Assembly: GCA_013911195.1 (NCBI GenBank)
Contig: JACETS010000123.1
Span: forward strand, 1 to 7,790
DNA: 7,790 nucleotides
Source of the DNA: Verrucomicrobiales bacterium
GTDB lineage: Bacteria > Verrucomicrobiota > Verrucomicrobiia > Verrucomicrobiales > DEV007
Direction: 5' to 3'
In this document: positions 1 through 7,790 of the stretch, in pieces
Layout of the letters: each line of letters begins with the position of its first letter
How positions within the stretch are numbered: position 1 is the stretch's first letter
Notes under the pieces: generated by a model
Told to the model about the DNA's origin: nothing
What the model saw: only the letters and a program-made list of their open reading frames with translations
Database searches by the model: none
Translations under genes and position numbers: made by a program

Positions 1-8
1 TTTATATT

Positions 9-3000
9 ATGAAGAGCCTTAGCCAATATTTGTTCATAAGCTTACTATTGGTAATCGGTGCTCATTCAGAGACAATAGTTGAATTTGGTGAAATTCGTCC
101 TTTTTATGGACCCGATGATTTAAATCTTGATCCTGAAAAAATTATTATAGCGATTGATGTTTATGGTGATGAAGATCGTGCCGTCAATGGAGTGTTATTT
201 GAAACGGATAAGCAAGGTCCCAGCAATGTTAAAGTAATTGCAAGTCATTCAATCGATGGTTGGACAAGTAGACCAGATTATTCAGGAATTAATCAAGAAT
301 CTGTTAATAACTTGGAGGAGATTATGAGAGATATTCGATGGGAAGGTGCCCCTACGGCATTGCAAATCGAGGTGTCTGAACTACAGCCTGGAATAGAATA
401 TGAATTGCAGATGTTGTTTAATGAGGGTGCAGACAGAGATAGGCGATGGGATATTGCCATAGAGGGAGAGCTTGCAGTTGATGATTTCAGTTCTGAAGGA
501 GAAGGAACTTGGAGTGCATCAAATGGTTTTGCTTATATTGCCCCGTTCACTCTAGAGGATGGTGATAGTACTCTTAATGTTACTATGGCTAAGCATTTAG
601 GAGGACAGAATTCAAGGGGAAGCGATAACAATCCAATTCTACAAGCTTTTACTATTACTGAATTAACTGTTCCTCCATCGCCCGAATCAATATCAATTAA
701 TGGTTCTAAATTCTTTTCAGAACAAATTCAGAGTTTAGGTAAATTCGTTACCGAGGATTTTAAAAGAAATGCTAATCATCTCTATTCATTTGTTTCGGGT
801 GAGGGAGATGAAGACAATCAAAAATTTGATATTGAAGATGGAGAGCTTTTTCTTTCGCAAGATCACAATTTTAAAAATCATCCATTATTCAGTGAGTTTA
901 GTATTAGAATAAGGTCCACGGATTCAGAAGACCCTAACCGCTTTTTGGAGGAAGTATTTAAATTTCAGTTAGCCGAGCCTAAGAGGCCAGATAATCTAAT
1001 TTTGAGTTCTTCTTCCGTTAGTTCTGGTATTATCATTAATGGATTAGTGGGAAGAATTCAGGTCTCTGACCCTAACTCTTTTGATCAGCATATTATTTCA
1101 TTGGTTGCTGGAGAGGGTGATAATGACAATGACTTGTTGTATGTTGAATCTTCAAATCTTAGGCTCAAATCAGCTATAAAAAACGATCAATCTGAGATTC
1201 AATTTCGAATTCAAGCGATTGACATGACAGGTTTGATTTTTGAGAAATCTTTCACTCTTAAAGTTACCGAGCCTTCAATTCGCATTAATGAGTTTATGGC
1301 TAGTAATGGTAATACTTTAAAGGATGATGATGGGGGCAGTTCTGATTGGATAGAACTTTATAATGAACAAACTGGTACACTCAATTTAGATGGATGGTTT
1401 TTATCAGATGATGCTGACCAGTTAAGAAAATGGAAATTTCCTTCAGTTAATATCGTTGCCAATGGCTACTTAATTGTTTTTGCCTCGGGTAAAGAGCGTT
1501 CTTTAGAAAATGAGCCCTTACATACTAACTTTGAATTATCAAGCAGTGGTGAAGCTATCCTTTTGGTAAAACCTGACGGCGAGACGATTGCCGACATGAT
1601 AGAATTTCCTGAACAGAGAGTTGATGTTTCATATGGATATAACGTAGCAGCAACAGAAACTGGTTATTTACAGGAGCCTAGTCCGAGTCAAAAAAATGCT
1701 GATACTGCGGCCGACTTAACAAACAATGTTATTTTTAGTCACCAGAGGGGCTATTATAAAGACCCGATAAATTTGGAATTAAGTTCCACTGTTCCGGACT
1801 CAGTGATTCGTTTTACAACGAATGGTGCTGAGCCAACGAATCGAAGTCCAATTTATGAGGGGCCTTTTCAATTGTCTCCTTCATCAAGTTCAGGAACTAG
1901 AGGTGTAAGAACCGTGAGAGCTATTGCTTTTAATCCATCCGTAGCAGTTTCTCCAATTAGCACTCATACCTATATTTGGGTCAATGGAACGTCTGATCCA
2001 AACGCAAACGGAGTGATTGGTCAGGCCCGATTTTTACCCTCAATTAAGAATCACCCCAAGTATGGTCCTTTAATGGATGAAGGTTTGTTGTCATTACCTT
2101 CAATTTCAATTACTAAGCGAGGAGGAATGTCCGGCTCAGAGGGCGAGGCCACATTAGAACTAATTAGTAATGATGGATCAGAGGAAGGATTTGGGATTGG
2201 ATGCGGAATGAAAATTGTCGGTGGAGCTAGTGTTGGGTCAGCAAAGAATAATTTCCGATGCTATTTTAGGACAAAATATGGTGCATCAAAACTTAGGTAT
2301 CCATTATTTGAAGGTCACCCGTATTCCTCAAAAGTAAGTGAGACGTTTGATGTTATTCAATTAAGGAGTGGATCACATGATAATTTTTATTGGATGGCAA
2401 ACCCTGGCAATCCTCCTGGGCGGAAAAGGCAAGGTGATGCGCAGTATGTAAGAAATCGATGGGTTAGTGATATGGAGATGGTTATGGGACACCCTTCATT
2501 ACATGGTAGGTTCGTCCACTGTTATCTAAATGGATCCTATCACGGGCTTTATCATATTCATGAGAGGCCAATGCACAATTACCTCGATAAATATTTTGGC
2601 GGCGAACCCGAAGATTATCATTATACGAATTCAGGAAGAAATGGGAGCAACCATGGTGCCGGAGATGATTGGAATGATACCTGGAGGACAGTTAAATCAG
2701 CGGCATCCCAGAGTGGAACTGATTCAAAGGATTGGATCAATTGGTCTCATTTGGCTGACAATCAGCTCTTGTATTTTTATTGCGGCAATGATTGGGATTG
2801 GACTACTACTCATAATTGGATGGCTGCCGGACCCAAATATTCTGGCAGAGGAGGATGGCGGTTTTATTCCTGGGATTGTGACGTGATGTTATATGATGTA
2901 GAAGCCAACAATCTTGGTGTGGGGGCTCCGGACGGAATCTTTAATCTAATGATGCGTAACGAAGAGTTTAAAGTTTTTTTCAAGGATAGAATTTATAAAC

Positions 3001-4982
3001 ATTGCTTCAATGATGGGGTTCTCAGTCCTAATGGTCCGCGTCCTTATCATGATTATAGAATGAATGAAATTTTTGATGCTATCGTTCCAGAGACTGCTCG
3101 ATGGCAGCCGTCGTCGGGGCGTAACTTGCCATGGGACCGTGATGATGAGTGGGTCAAGGAATGGGAATTTATGAAAGAGGTTTTTTGGCCTGATAGAACT
3201 GAAAATCTTTTAAATCAATTTAGGGTAAGAGGATGGTATGACTTAGAGGCACCAGAATATGAAAAAAATACTGAATTAGTTAAACCAGGATACAAGCCTC
3301 TAATTTCATCTGGAGATGGTGATATTTATGTTACTTATGATGGAACTGACCCAAGACTATTAGGCGGTGATATTAATCCAAATGCAGTTTATATTAGTGG
3401 GGGCATAGAGGAATTTGATTTAGTTAGTAAAGAATCTTTATGGAAGTATTTGGACGATGGAAGTGATCAGTCGGCCAATTGGCGTCTTTCTGAATTTGAT
3501 GATTCCCTTTGGAAGGAAGGTTTAGCTGAACTCGGCTACGGTGATGGGCGAAATGGAGCAGAAGGAACTGTTGTTTCTTATGGTGATAGTGGGAGTAAAA
3601 AGAATATTACTACCTACTTTAGGAAAAAATTTGAGTTAGCTGATCCCGCTGAATTATTGGAAGCTCGACTCTCCATTAGAAAAGATGATGGAGCTGTCAT
3701 CTACTTAAATGGATCAGAGGTATGGAGAGTGGCGATGCCAGAAGGTTTAATTAGCTATGATACACTTGCAACTGAAGGGATCGGAGGATCTGAAGAGGCG
3801 ATATTTTTAGACAAAAACAATATCCCGTTGGAATTATTTAGAGAAGGTGAAAATACAATCGCCGTAGAAGTTCATCAGGTATCCAGAACAAGTTCTGATA
3901 TTAGTTTTGATCTAGAACTCATCGCAACGAAAGCTAGTGACCCTTCTGAGTTTTCAATAGATGTGAGCTCTCGTTTAAAGGCGAGAGTGCTAAACGATAA
4001 TAAGTGGTCCGCTTTAAGTGAATCAGTTTTCCGGGTTGGTATTCCAGCAACATCAGATAATCTCGTTATTAGCGAATTGCATTATCGTCCTTCGCTCAGT
4101 ACCGAGATTGAAGATCCTGATGGGCAATTTTCCAGATCTGACTTTGAATTTATAGAATTAACAAATATTAGCGGAGATCCAATTGATTGTTCTAACTTGG
4201 TGTTTACTGAGGGTATCAATTTTGCTTTTTCAAGCTCTAACTTTTTAGGTTTACGTCCGAATGAAAGTGCAATCATTGTTCGAAATAGAGAAGCTTTTAG
4301 TATTAGGTATCCAGAAGTTAATCCTAATAAGATAATAGGAGAATTTACAGGTAATCTTAGTAACGATGGAGAATTGATCGAACTGCAATTGATAGATGGT
4401 TCAATTGTTCAATCATTTGAATATAATGATAAATCACCATGGCCGGAGTCGGCTGATGGAGGAGGTTACTCACTTGTTTTAAATCAACCTATTAAAAATC
4501 CGGATCATTCAAATGCAGAGAATTGGATTGCTTCAAGTTCTTTGAACGGAACACCAACTGTTACTACAAGCTCTCGCAGTTACTCAGATTGGATTCAATC
4601 TTTTACTATGAGTGATGAATTTTCTGAGCCAAACGCTGACCCTGATGAGGATGGCTTTATTAATTTAGTTGAGTATGCATTGGATTCTTCACCGGTAATT
4701 AACTCTAGAATTTCAAATATAGATCGTATCTCTGAGATATCACAGAATGGCCATAGTTTTTTAACATATTCTTATAAACAAAGAATTAATGTCGAAGGTC
4801 TCCAGGTTATTTTGGAAATTTCTGACGACATGATTAACTGGAATAGTGGATCTAATTATTTGGAATCAATTCCATCCGAGAATGATCCAGAGTCAGGAAT
4901 CGAAACAAAGTCTTTCAGATCAATTAAACCAGTTAATTTAAATCGTTCGCAATTTTTTAGGTTAAAAATAGTCCTTGAATAG
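9..4982 (+). CDS. Secreted CotH-kinase-like multidomain surface protein with two lamin-tail domains
   Basis: Probable exported surface protein of 1657 residues. The ATG at 9 begins a clear signal peptide (basic MKS, hydrophobic stretch to about residue 18, likely cut near A18-H-S20). Order seen: beta-sandwich-like module of uncertain family (~21-222); two cadherin-like repeats with GEGDxDN motifs (~225-320, ~326-421); lamin-tail domain starting RINEFMASNG (~424-540); chitobiase-C/Fn3-associated-like domain with TTNGAEPT (~575-658); CotH-kinase-like core (~696-1050); a second chitobiase-C-like domain (YDGTDPR at ~1110, LKAR...WSAL at ~1322-1336) split by a galactose-binding-like domain (~1145-1306); second lamin-tail domain (~1351-1517); EF-hand-like loop D1544-E1555; C-terminal beta domain ending FFRL. 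Likely kinase residues are E852, N927/D928 and D956/D958. CotH phosphorylates spore-coat proteins in Bacillus; the substrate here is unknown. Only 8 bases precede the start, so the ribosome binding site cannot be judged and an upstream start is not formally excluded. Confidence 0.93.
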   Translation: MKSLSQYLFISLLLVIGAHSETIVEFGEIRPFYGPDDLNLDPEKIIIAIDVYGDEDRAVNGVLFETDKQGPSNVKVIASHSIDGWTSRPDYSGINQESVNNLEEIMRDIRWEGAPTALQIEVSELQPGIEYELQMLFNEGADRDRRWDIAIEGELAVDDFSSEGEGTWSASNGFAYIAPFTLEDGDSTLNVTMAKHLGGQNSRGSDNNPILQAFTITELTVPPSPESISINGSKFFSEQIQSLGKFVTEDFKRNANHLYSFVSGEGDEDNQKFDIEDGELFLSQDHNFKNHPLFSEFSIRIRSTDSEDPNRFLEEVFKFQLAEPKRPDNLILSSSSVSSGIIINGLVGRIQVSDPNSFDQHIISLVAGEGDNDNDLLYVESSNLRLKSAIKNDQSEIQFRIQAIDMTGLIFEKSFTLKVTEPSIRINEFMASNGNTLKDDDGGSSDWIELYNEQTGTLNLDGWFLSDDADQLRKWKFPSVNIVANGYLIVFASGKERSLENEPLHTNFELSSSGEAILLVKPDGETIADMIEFPEQRVDVSYGYNVAATETGYLQEPSPSQKNADTAADLTNNVIFSHQRGYYKDPINLELSSTVPDSVIRFTTNGAEPTNRSPIYEGPFQLSPSSSSGTRGVRTVRAIAFNPSVAVSPISTHTYIWVNGTSDPNANGVIGQARFLPSIKNHPKYGPLMDEGLLSLPSISITKRGGMSGSEGEATLELISNDGSEEGFGIGCGMKIVGGASVGSAKNNFRCYFRTKYGASKLRYPLFEGHPYSSKVSETFDVIQLRSGSHDNFYWMANPGNPPGRKRQGDAQYVRNRWVSDMEMVMGHPSLHGRFVHCYLNGSYHGLYHIHERPMHNYLDKYFGGEPEDYHYTNSGRNGSNHGAGDDWNDTWRTVKSAASQSGTDSKDWINWSHLADNQLLYFYCGNDWDWTTTHNWMAAGPKYSGRGGWRFYSWDCDVMLYDVEANNLGVGAPDGIFNLMMRNEEFKVFFKDRIYKHCFNDGVLSPNGPRPYHDYRMNEIFDAIVPETARWQPSSGRNLPWDRDDEWVKEWEFMKEVFWPDRTENLLNQFRVRGWYDLEAPEYEKNTELVKPGYKPLISSGDGDIYVTYDGTDPRLLGGDINPNAVYISGGIEEFDLVSKESLWKYLDDGSDQSANWRLSEFDDSLWKEGLAELGYGDGRNGAEGTVVSYGDSGSKKNITTYFRKKFELADPAELLEARLSIRKDDGAVIYLNGSEVWRVAMPEGLISYDTLATEGIGGSEEAIFLDKNNIPLELFREGENTIAVEVHQVSRTSSDISFDLELIATKASDPSEFSIDVSSRLKARVLNDNKWSALSESVFRVGIPATSDNLVISELHYRPSLSTEIEDPDGQFSRSDFEFIELTNISGDPIDCSNLVFTEGINFAFSSSNFLGLRPNESAIIVRNREAFSIRYPEVNPNKIIGEFTGNLSNDGELIELQLIDGSIVQSFEYNDKSPWPESADGGGYSLVLNQPIKNPDHSNAENWIASSSLNGTPTVTTSSRSYSDWIQSFTMSDEFSEPNADPDEDGFINLVEYALDSSPVINSRISNIDRISEISQNGHSFLTYSYKQRINVEGLQVILEISDDMINWNSGSNYLESIPSENDPESGIETKSFRSIKPVNLNRSQFFRLKIVLE

Positions 4983-5083
4983 CCGACTAAACTGAAAAAA
5001 TCACCATTTCAATGGCTCTAGACTTGAGCTTATTGAAGATCATTGTCAGATTAATCATTGCAAGGTAGTTAATATTTGCCGCT
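4983..5083. other. Intergenic spacer without a strong signal
   Basis: This 101-base AT-rich gap separates the CotH-like gene from the cytochrome-domain gene. It holds no convincing intrinsic terminator: a weak, bulged hairpin (about 5011-5034) has no T-run after it. TAATAT at 5070-5075 resembles a -10 box, but the nearest -35-like TTGTCA (5043-5048) lies 21 bases away, which is too far. No good Shine-Dalgarno sequence sits at the usual distance from the ATG at 5084; AAGG at 5062-5065 is about 18 bases upstream. The simplest reading is that both genes share a transcript, though this is inference. Confidence 0.5.
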
Positions 5084-7790
5084 ATGAGTATATCATCCAA
5101 GTTTTTGATCTATATTTTTATATTATTATTAAATTCCGCTTCTTTTGGGGCTATTGAATTTAATAGGGACATTAGACCAATTTTATCAGGAAAATGTTTC
5201 GAATGCCATGGTCCTGATGCTAATCATCGTAAAGCGGGACTTAGACTTGATACAAGAGAAGGTGCTGTATCAGATAACGATGGTATCAAAGCAATTGATC
5301 CGGATAATCTCACTGAAAGTGAAATCCTTTTCAGAATTCAAACGGAAGACTCTGACGAGATTATGCCACCTCCTGATTCCAAAAAACTTTTATCAGAAAA
5401 AGAAAAGGCATTGATAACGGAGTGGATTAAGGGTGGTGGAGAATATCAAGATCATTGGGCCTTTGAAAAAGTTAAAGAATCTGAACCTCCAAAAATAGAT
5501 AACAGTAATAAGTCAGATAATCCTATTGATGCGTTTATTGTTAATAGGCTCAATGAAGTTGGTCTATCTCCCATGAATGAAGCTGGTAAAGAGATTTTGA
5601 TAAGGAGGGTAAAATTTGATCTTACTGGATTACCGCCTACTAAAGAGGAAGTTGATCAATTTCTTGCAGACAATTCTCCAGATGCTTATGAGAAAATGGT
5701 TGATCGTATAATGCAATTACATTCTTACGGTGAAAGGATGGCTTTGGCTTGGATGGATGCGGCTAGATACGGGGATTCTTCTGTAATGCATGCGGATGGT
5801 CCAAGGTTTATGTGGCCATGGCGTGATTGGGTAATAAATGCCTACAATTCTAATATGCCATTTGACCGATTTACTGTTGAACAAATTGCTGGGGACTTGT
5901 TGCCTAATGCTACGGTTGGTCAAAAAGTTGCTTCCGGGTTTAATCGTAATCATGCGACATCTGATGAAGGGGGAGCCATCTCCGAAGAGCTTCGTGTTGA
6001 GTATGTTGTTGATAGAGTTAAGACAACCTCAAATGTGTGGATGGGACTAACGATGGAATGTAGCCAGTGTCATGATCATAAATATGATCCGATATCGCAA
6101 AGAGAATATTATCAGATGTTCGCTTATTTCAATAATACTACTGATCCGGGCATGCAGACTAGAAATGGTAATCAAGCTCCAGTGGTGAATGTCCCTGATA
6201 AAAATCAGCAAACCAAATTGGAAGAGTTAGATAAAAGAATAAATTATGAAGATAACAAAATTGAGGGGTATAAGCGTTCAGTAATTCCAAAATATGTGGC
6301 TTGGCTAAGAGAAGCAGAAAAGAATGTCGACAATGCCAATTTGGAACCTGGTGGAATAAAGCATTTTTTCTCTCTTAACGAAAAATCAGGTAACAAAGTT
6401 AAAGATGAAATAGGCGGAGTTACAGGAACTATTTCAGGTAAATTAACATCAGTTAAAAGAAATAATGAATTTGGTCTCGCTTTTGATGGTAAGACTTCTT
6501 TTGCTTTTGATGAGTGGCCAGAGTTAGAGAGAACCTCAGCTTTTACTTTCTCAGCATTACTTAAATTGCCCGCTGATGGAAACGGAGCTGTTTTTGCACG
6601 TATGAATGAGGACAAGAATTATAGAGGCTATGATTTTTGGCTGCAGAATCGATCTTTTGGAACCCATATTGTTAGTGTATGGCCAAATAATGCTTTGAAG
6701 GTTGTTTCTGATAAGCAACTTGAAGTCAACAAATGGCAACATGTCGTAATAACATATGATGGTTCTTCCAAGGCATCTGGGATAAAGCTTTATATAGATG
6801 GAAATTTGGTTGGTAATAAAGTCGAGCAGGATTCTTTGAATGATTCAATTCTTACTGAATCACCATTTAAGATAGGTAGTCGTTCAAAGACTAGCCATTT
6901 CAAAGGAGAGTTAGATGAATTGCGTATTTATGATCGCGCTCTAGATGTGGATGAAATTAAAAATATTGGAGGAGATCCAATAAAAAGTCTTTTAGCAATA
7001 GATAAAAAAGAGAGGAGCAAAGAACAGAAGATGACTCTTCTTAATCATTATCTCAATAATAACGATGATGAGTATAAAAGATTGGTTGCTATAAAAAACG
7101 ATCTTAACAAAAAGAAATCTGACTTATTGGCTCAAAAGAAAGTTACCTCAATGATTATGCAGGATAATTCTGAGGCTAAAAAAAGAATCACTTATATTCT
7201 TAATAGGGGGCAATATGATCAACCTATCAAAGAAGGTGAAGATGCGATTGTCAATCCAGGGGTCCCTGCGATTCTCCCTAAACTCGCAGCCGATGCACCT
7301 ACCAATCGGTTGGGGCTTGCCAATTGGTTGACAAGCCCTTCGCATCCTCTGACAGCGAGAGTAGCTGTTAATAGATATTGGGCTATGTTTTTTGGGAGGG
7401 GAATAGTTAAGACGCCAGATGATTTTGGTAATCAAGGATCACCACCAACTCATCCTGAACTCCTAGACTGGTTGGCCAATGATTTTGTTAAAAATGGATG
7501 GGATGTTAAAAGAACTATCCGCCAGATTGTTACTTCTAAAACTTATAGACAACAGTCCAAGATTCTTGAGGTTTCTCAGAATAAAGATCCTGAAAATATA
7601 TTTTTATCCAGATCTCCAAGATTTCGTCTTCAAGGTGAATTTATTCGTGATGCAGCGCTTTCGTTTTCAGGACTATTAGTGGACTCAGTTGGAGGGCCAA
7701 GTGTTAAGCCTTATCAGCCCGCAAATATTTGGAACGAAGTTTCCTTAAATGGAGGACTTCGTTATAAGCGGGACTCCGGTGATAAGCTCT
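5084..7790 (+). CDS. Exported PSCyt1-PSCyt2-LamG-PSD1 protein (DUF1549/DUF1553), 3' end cut by window
   Basis: The open frame runs from ATG 5084 to the window edge (902 codons plus one base, no stop), so the product is C-terminally incomplete. This is the only in-frame ATG after the upstream TAG at 5066. Residues 1-23 form a signal peptide (SKFLIYIFILLL core). PSCyt1 (~25-110) has haem motif C38-F-E-C-H42 and a possible axial Met in M94-PPP. After an HWAF linker, PSCyt2/DUF1549 (~146-353) includes FDLTGLPPT, a DEGG motif and a second haem-type motif C326-S-Q-C-H330 followed by DHKYDP. A LamG/concanavalin-like jellyroll (~427-625, ending near ELDELRIYDRAL) is flanked by charged, helix-prone segments (~375-413, ~634-700). 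PSD1/DUF1553 begins near NRLGLANWL (~741) with HPLTARVAVNRYW, THPELLDWLA and TYRQQS. Family members are common in Planctomycetes and Verrucomicrobia, often beside DUF1501 genes; their biochemical role is poorly established. Covalent haem and periplasmic location are inferred from CxxCH plus export. Confidence 0.95.
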   Translation, partial: MSISSKFLIYIFILLLNSASFGAIEFNRDIRPILSGKCFECHGPDANHRKAGLRLDTREGAVSDNDGIKAIDPDNLTESEILFRIQTEDSDEIMPPPDSKKLLSEKEKALITEWIKGGGEYQDHWAFEKVKESEPPKIDNSNKSDNPIDAFIVNRLNEVGLSPMNEAGKEILIRRVKFDLTGLPPTKEEVDQFLADNSPDAYEKMVDRIMQLHSYGERMALAWMDAARYGDSSVMHADGPRFMWPWRDWVINAYNSNMPFDRFTVEQIAGDLLPNATVGQKVASGFNRNHATSDEGGAISEELRVEYVVDRVKTTSNVWMGLTMECSQCHDHKYDPISQREYYQMFAYFNNTTDPGMQTRNGNQAPVVNVPDKNQQTKLEELDKRINYEDNKIEGYKRSVIPKYVAWLREAEKNVDNANLEPGGIKHFFSLNEKSGNKVKDEIGGVTGTISGKLTSVKRNNEFGLAFDGKTSFAFDEWPELERTSAFTFSALLKLPADGNGAVFARMNEDKNYRGYDFWLQNRSFGTHIVSVWPNNALKVVSDKQLEVNKWQHVVITYDGSSKASGIKLYIDGNLVGNKVEQDSLNDSILTESPFKIGSRSKTSHFKGELDELRIYDRALDVDEIKNIGGDPIKSLLAIDKKERSKEQKMTLLNHYLNNNDDEYKRLVAIKNDLNKKKSDLLAQKKVTSMIMQDNSEAKKRITYILNRGQYDQPIKEGEDAIVNPGVPAILPKLAADAPTNRLGLANWLTSPSHPLTARVAVNRYWAMFFGRGIVKTPDDFGNQGSPPTHPELLDWLANDFVKNGWDVKRTIRQIVTSKTYRQQSKILEVSQNKDPENIFLSRSPRFRLQGEFIRDAALSFSGLLVDSVGGPSVKPYQPANIWNEVSLNGGLRYKRDSGDKL

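Noticed and set aside
2530..2886. 118-codon + strand open frame
   Set aside because: It lies wholly inside the CotH-kinase-like core in another frame, and its translation resembles no family.
4082..4276. 64-codon - strand open frame
   Set aside because: It is antisense to the second lamin-tail domain, with no recognisable domain or start signal.
5011..5034. Possible intrinsic terminator hairpin after the CotH-like gene
   Set aside because: The stem is short, needs a G-T pair and a bulge, and no T-run follows it.
5043..5075. Possible sigma-70-type promoter for the second gene (TTGTCA ... TAATAT)
   Set aside because: Spacing of 21 bases is too long, and such AT-rich matches are expected by chance here.
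5145..5414. 89-codon + strand open frame at the start of the second gene
   Set aside because: It is in a different frame from the PSCyt1 coding sequence, which carries the CxxCH motif and signal peptide and continues uninterrupted.
5717..6050. Overlapping small open frames on both strands within PSCyt2
   Set aside because: The DUF1549 hallmarks in the main frame span the region without a break, so these are shadows.
6244..6742. Two - strand open frames of 123 and 61 codons
   Set aside because: They are antisense to the LamG segment, have low-complexity Ser/Leu-rich translations and show no family features.
7148..7679. A 95-codon - strand frame and a 66-codon + strand frame near the window end
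   Set aside because: Both overlap the well-conserved PSD1 coding frame and are explained as shadows.

Overview
This window looks like chromosomal DNA of a Planctomycetes-Verrucomicrobia (PVC) bacterium, most likely an AT-rich, probably aquatic verrucomicrobial lineage. Two things support this. The first is the domain set: CotH-like kinase with lamin-tail domains, an EF-hand-like 'DPDEDG' C-terminal module, and a PSCyt1-PSCyt2-PSD1 'planctomycete cytochrome' protein. The second is codon use: third positions are mostly A/T and AGA is common for Arg. Species-level assignment is not possible from sequence alone.

Layout: two long genes on the + strand fill almost the whole window. Positions 9-4982 encode a secreted 1657-residue multidomain protein. 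In order it has a signal peptide, a beta-sandwich-like N-terminal module, two degenerate cadherin-like repeats, a lamin-tail domain, a chitobiase-C/Fn3-associated-like domain, and a CotH-kinase-like core. After the core come a second chitobiase-C-like domain interrupted by a galactose-binding-like domain, a second lamin-tail domain, and a C-terminal EF-hand-loop module. After a 101-base spacer, 5084 to the window end encodes an exported PSCyt1-PSCyt2-LamG-PSD1 protein. It is cut by the window edge after 902 codons, with no stop seen.

Both products are predicted to leave the cytoplasm, and both carry domains of the sort that bind carbohydrates or cell-surface polymers. The second also has two c-type haem motifs (CxxCH). 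Same strand and close spacing suggest co-transcription, so a shared role at the cell surface or periplasm, perhaps in handling extracellular polysaccharide or glycoprotein, is a reasonable inference but is not shown by the sequence. I see no RNA genes, mobile elements, CRISPR arrays or convincing terminators. The remaining open frames overlap these two genes in other frames and lack any recognisable family features.
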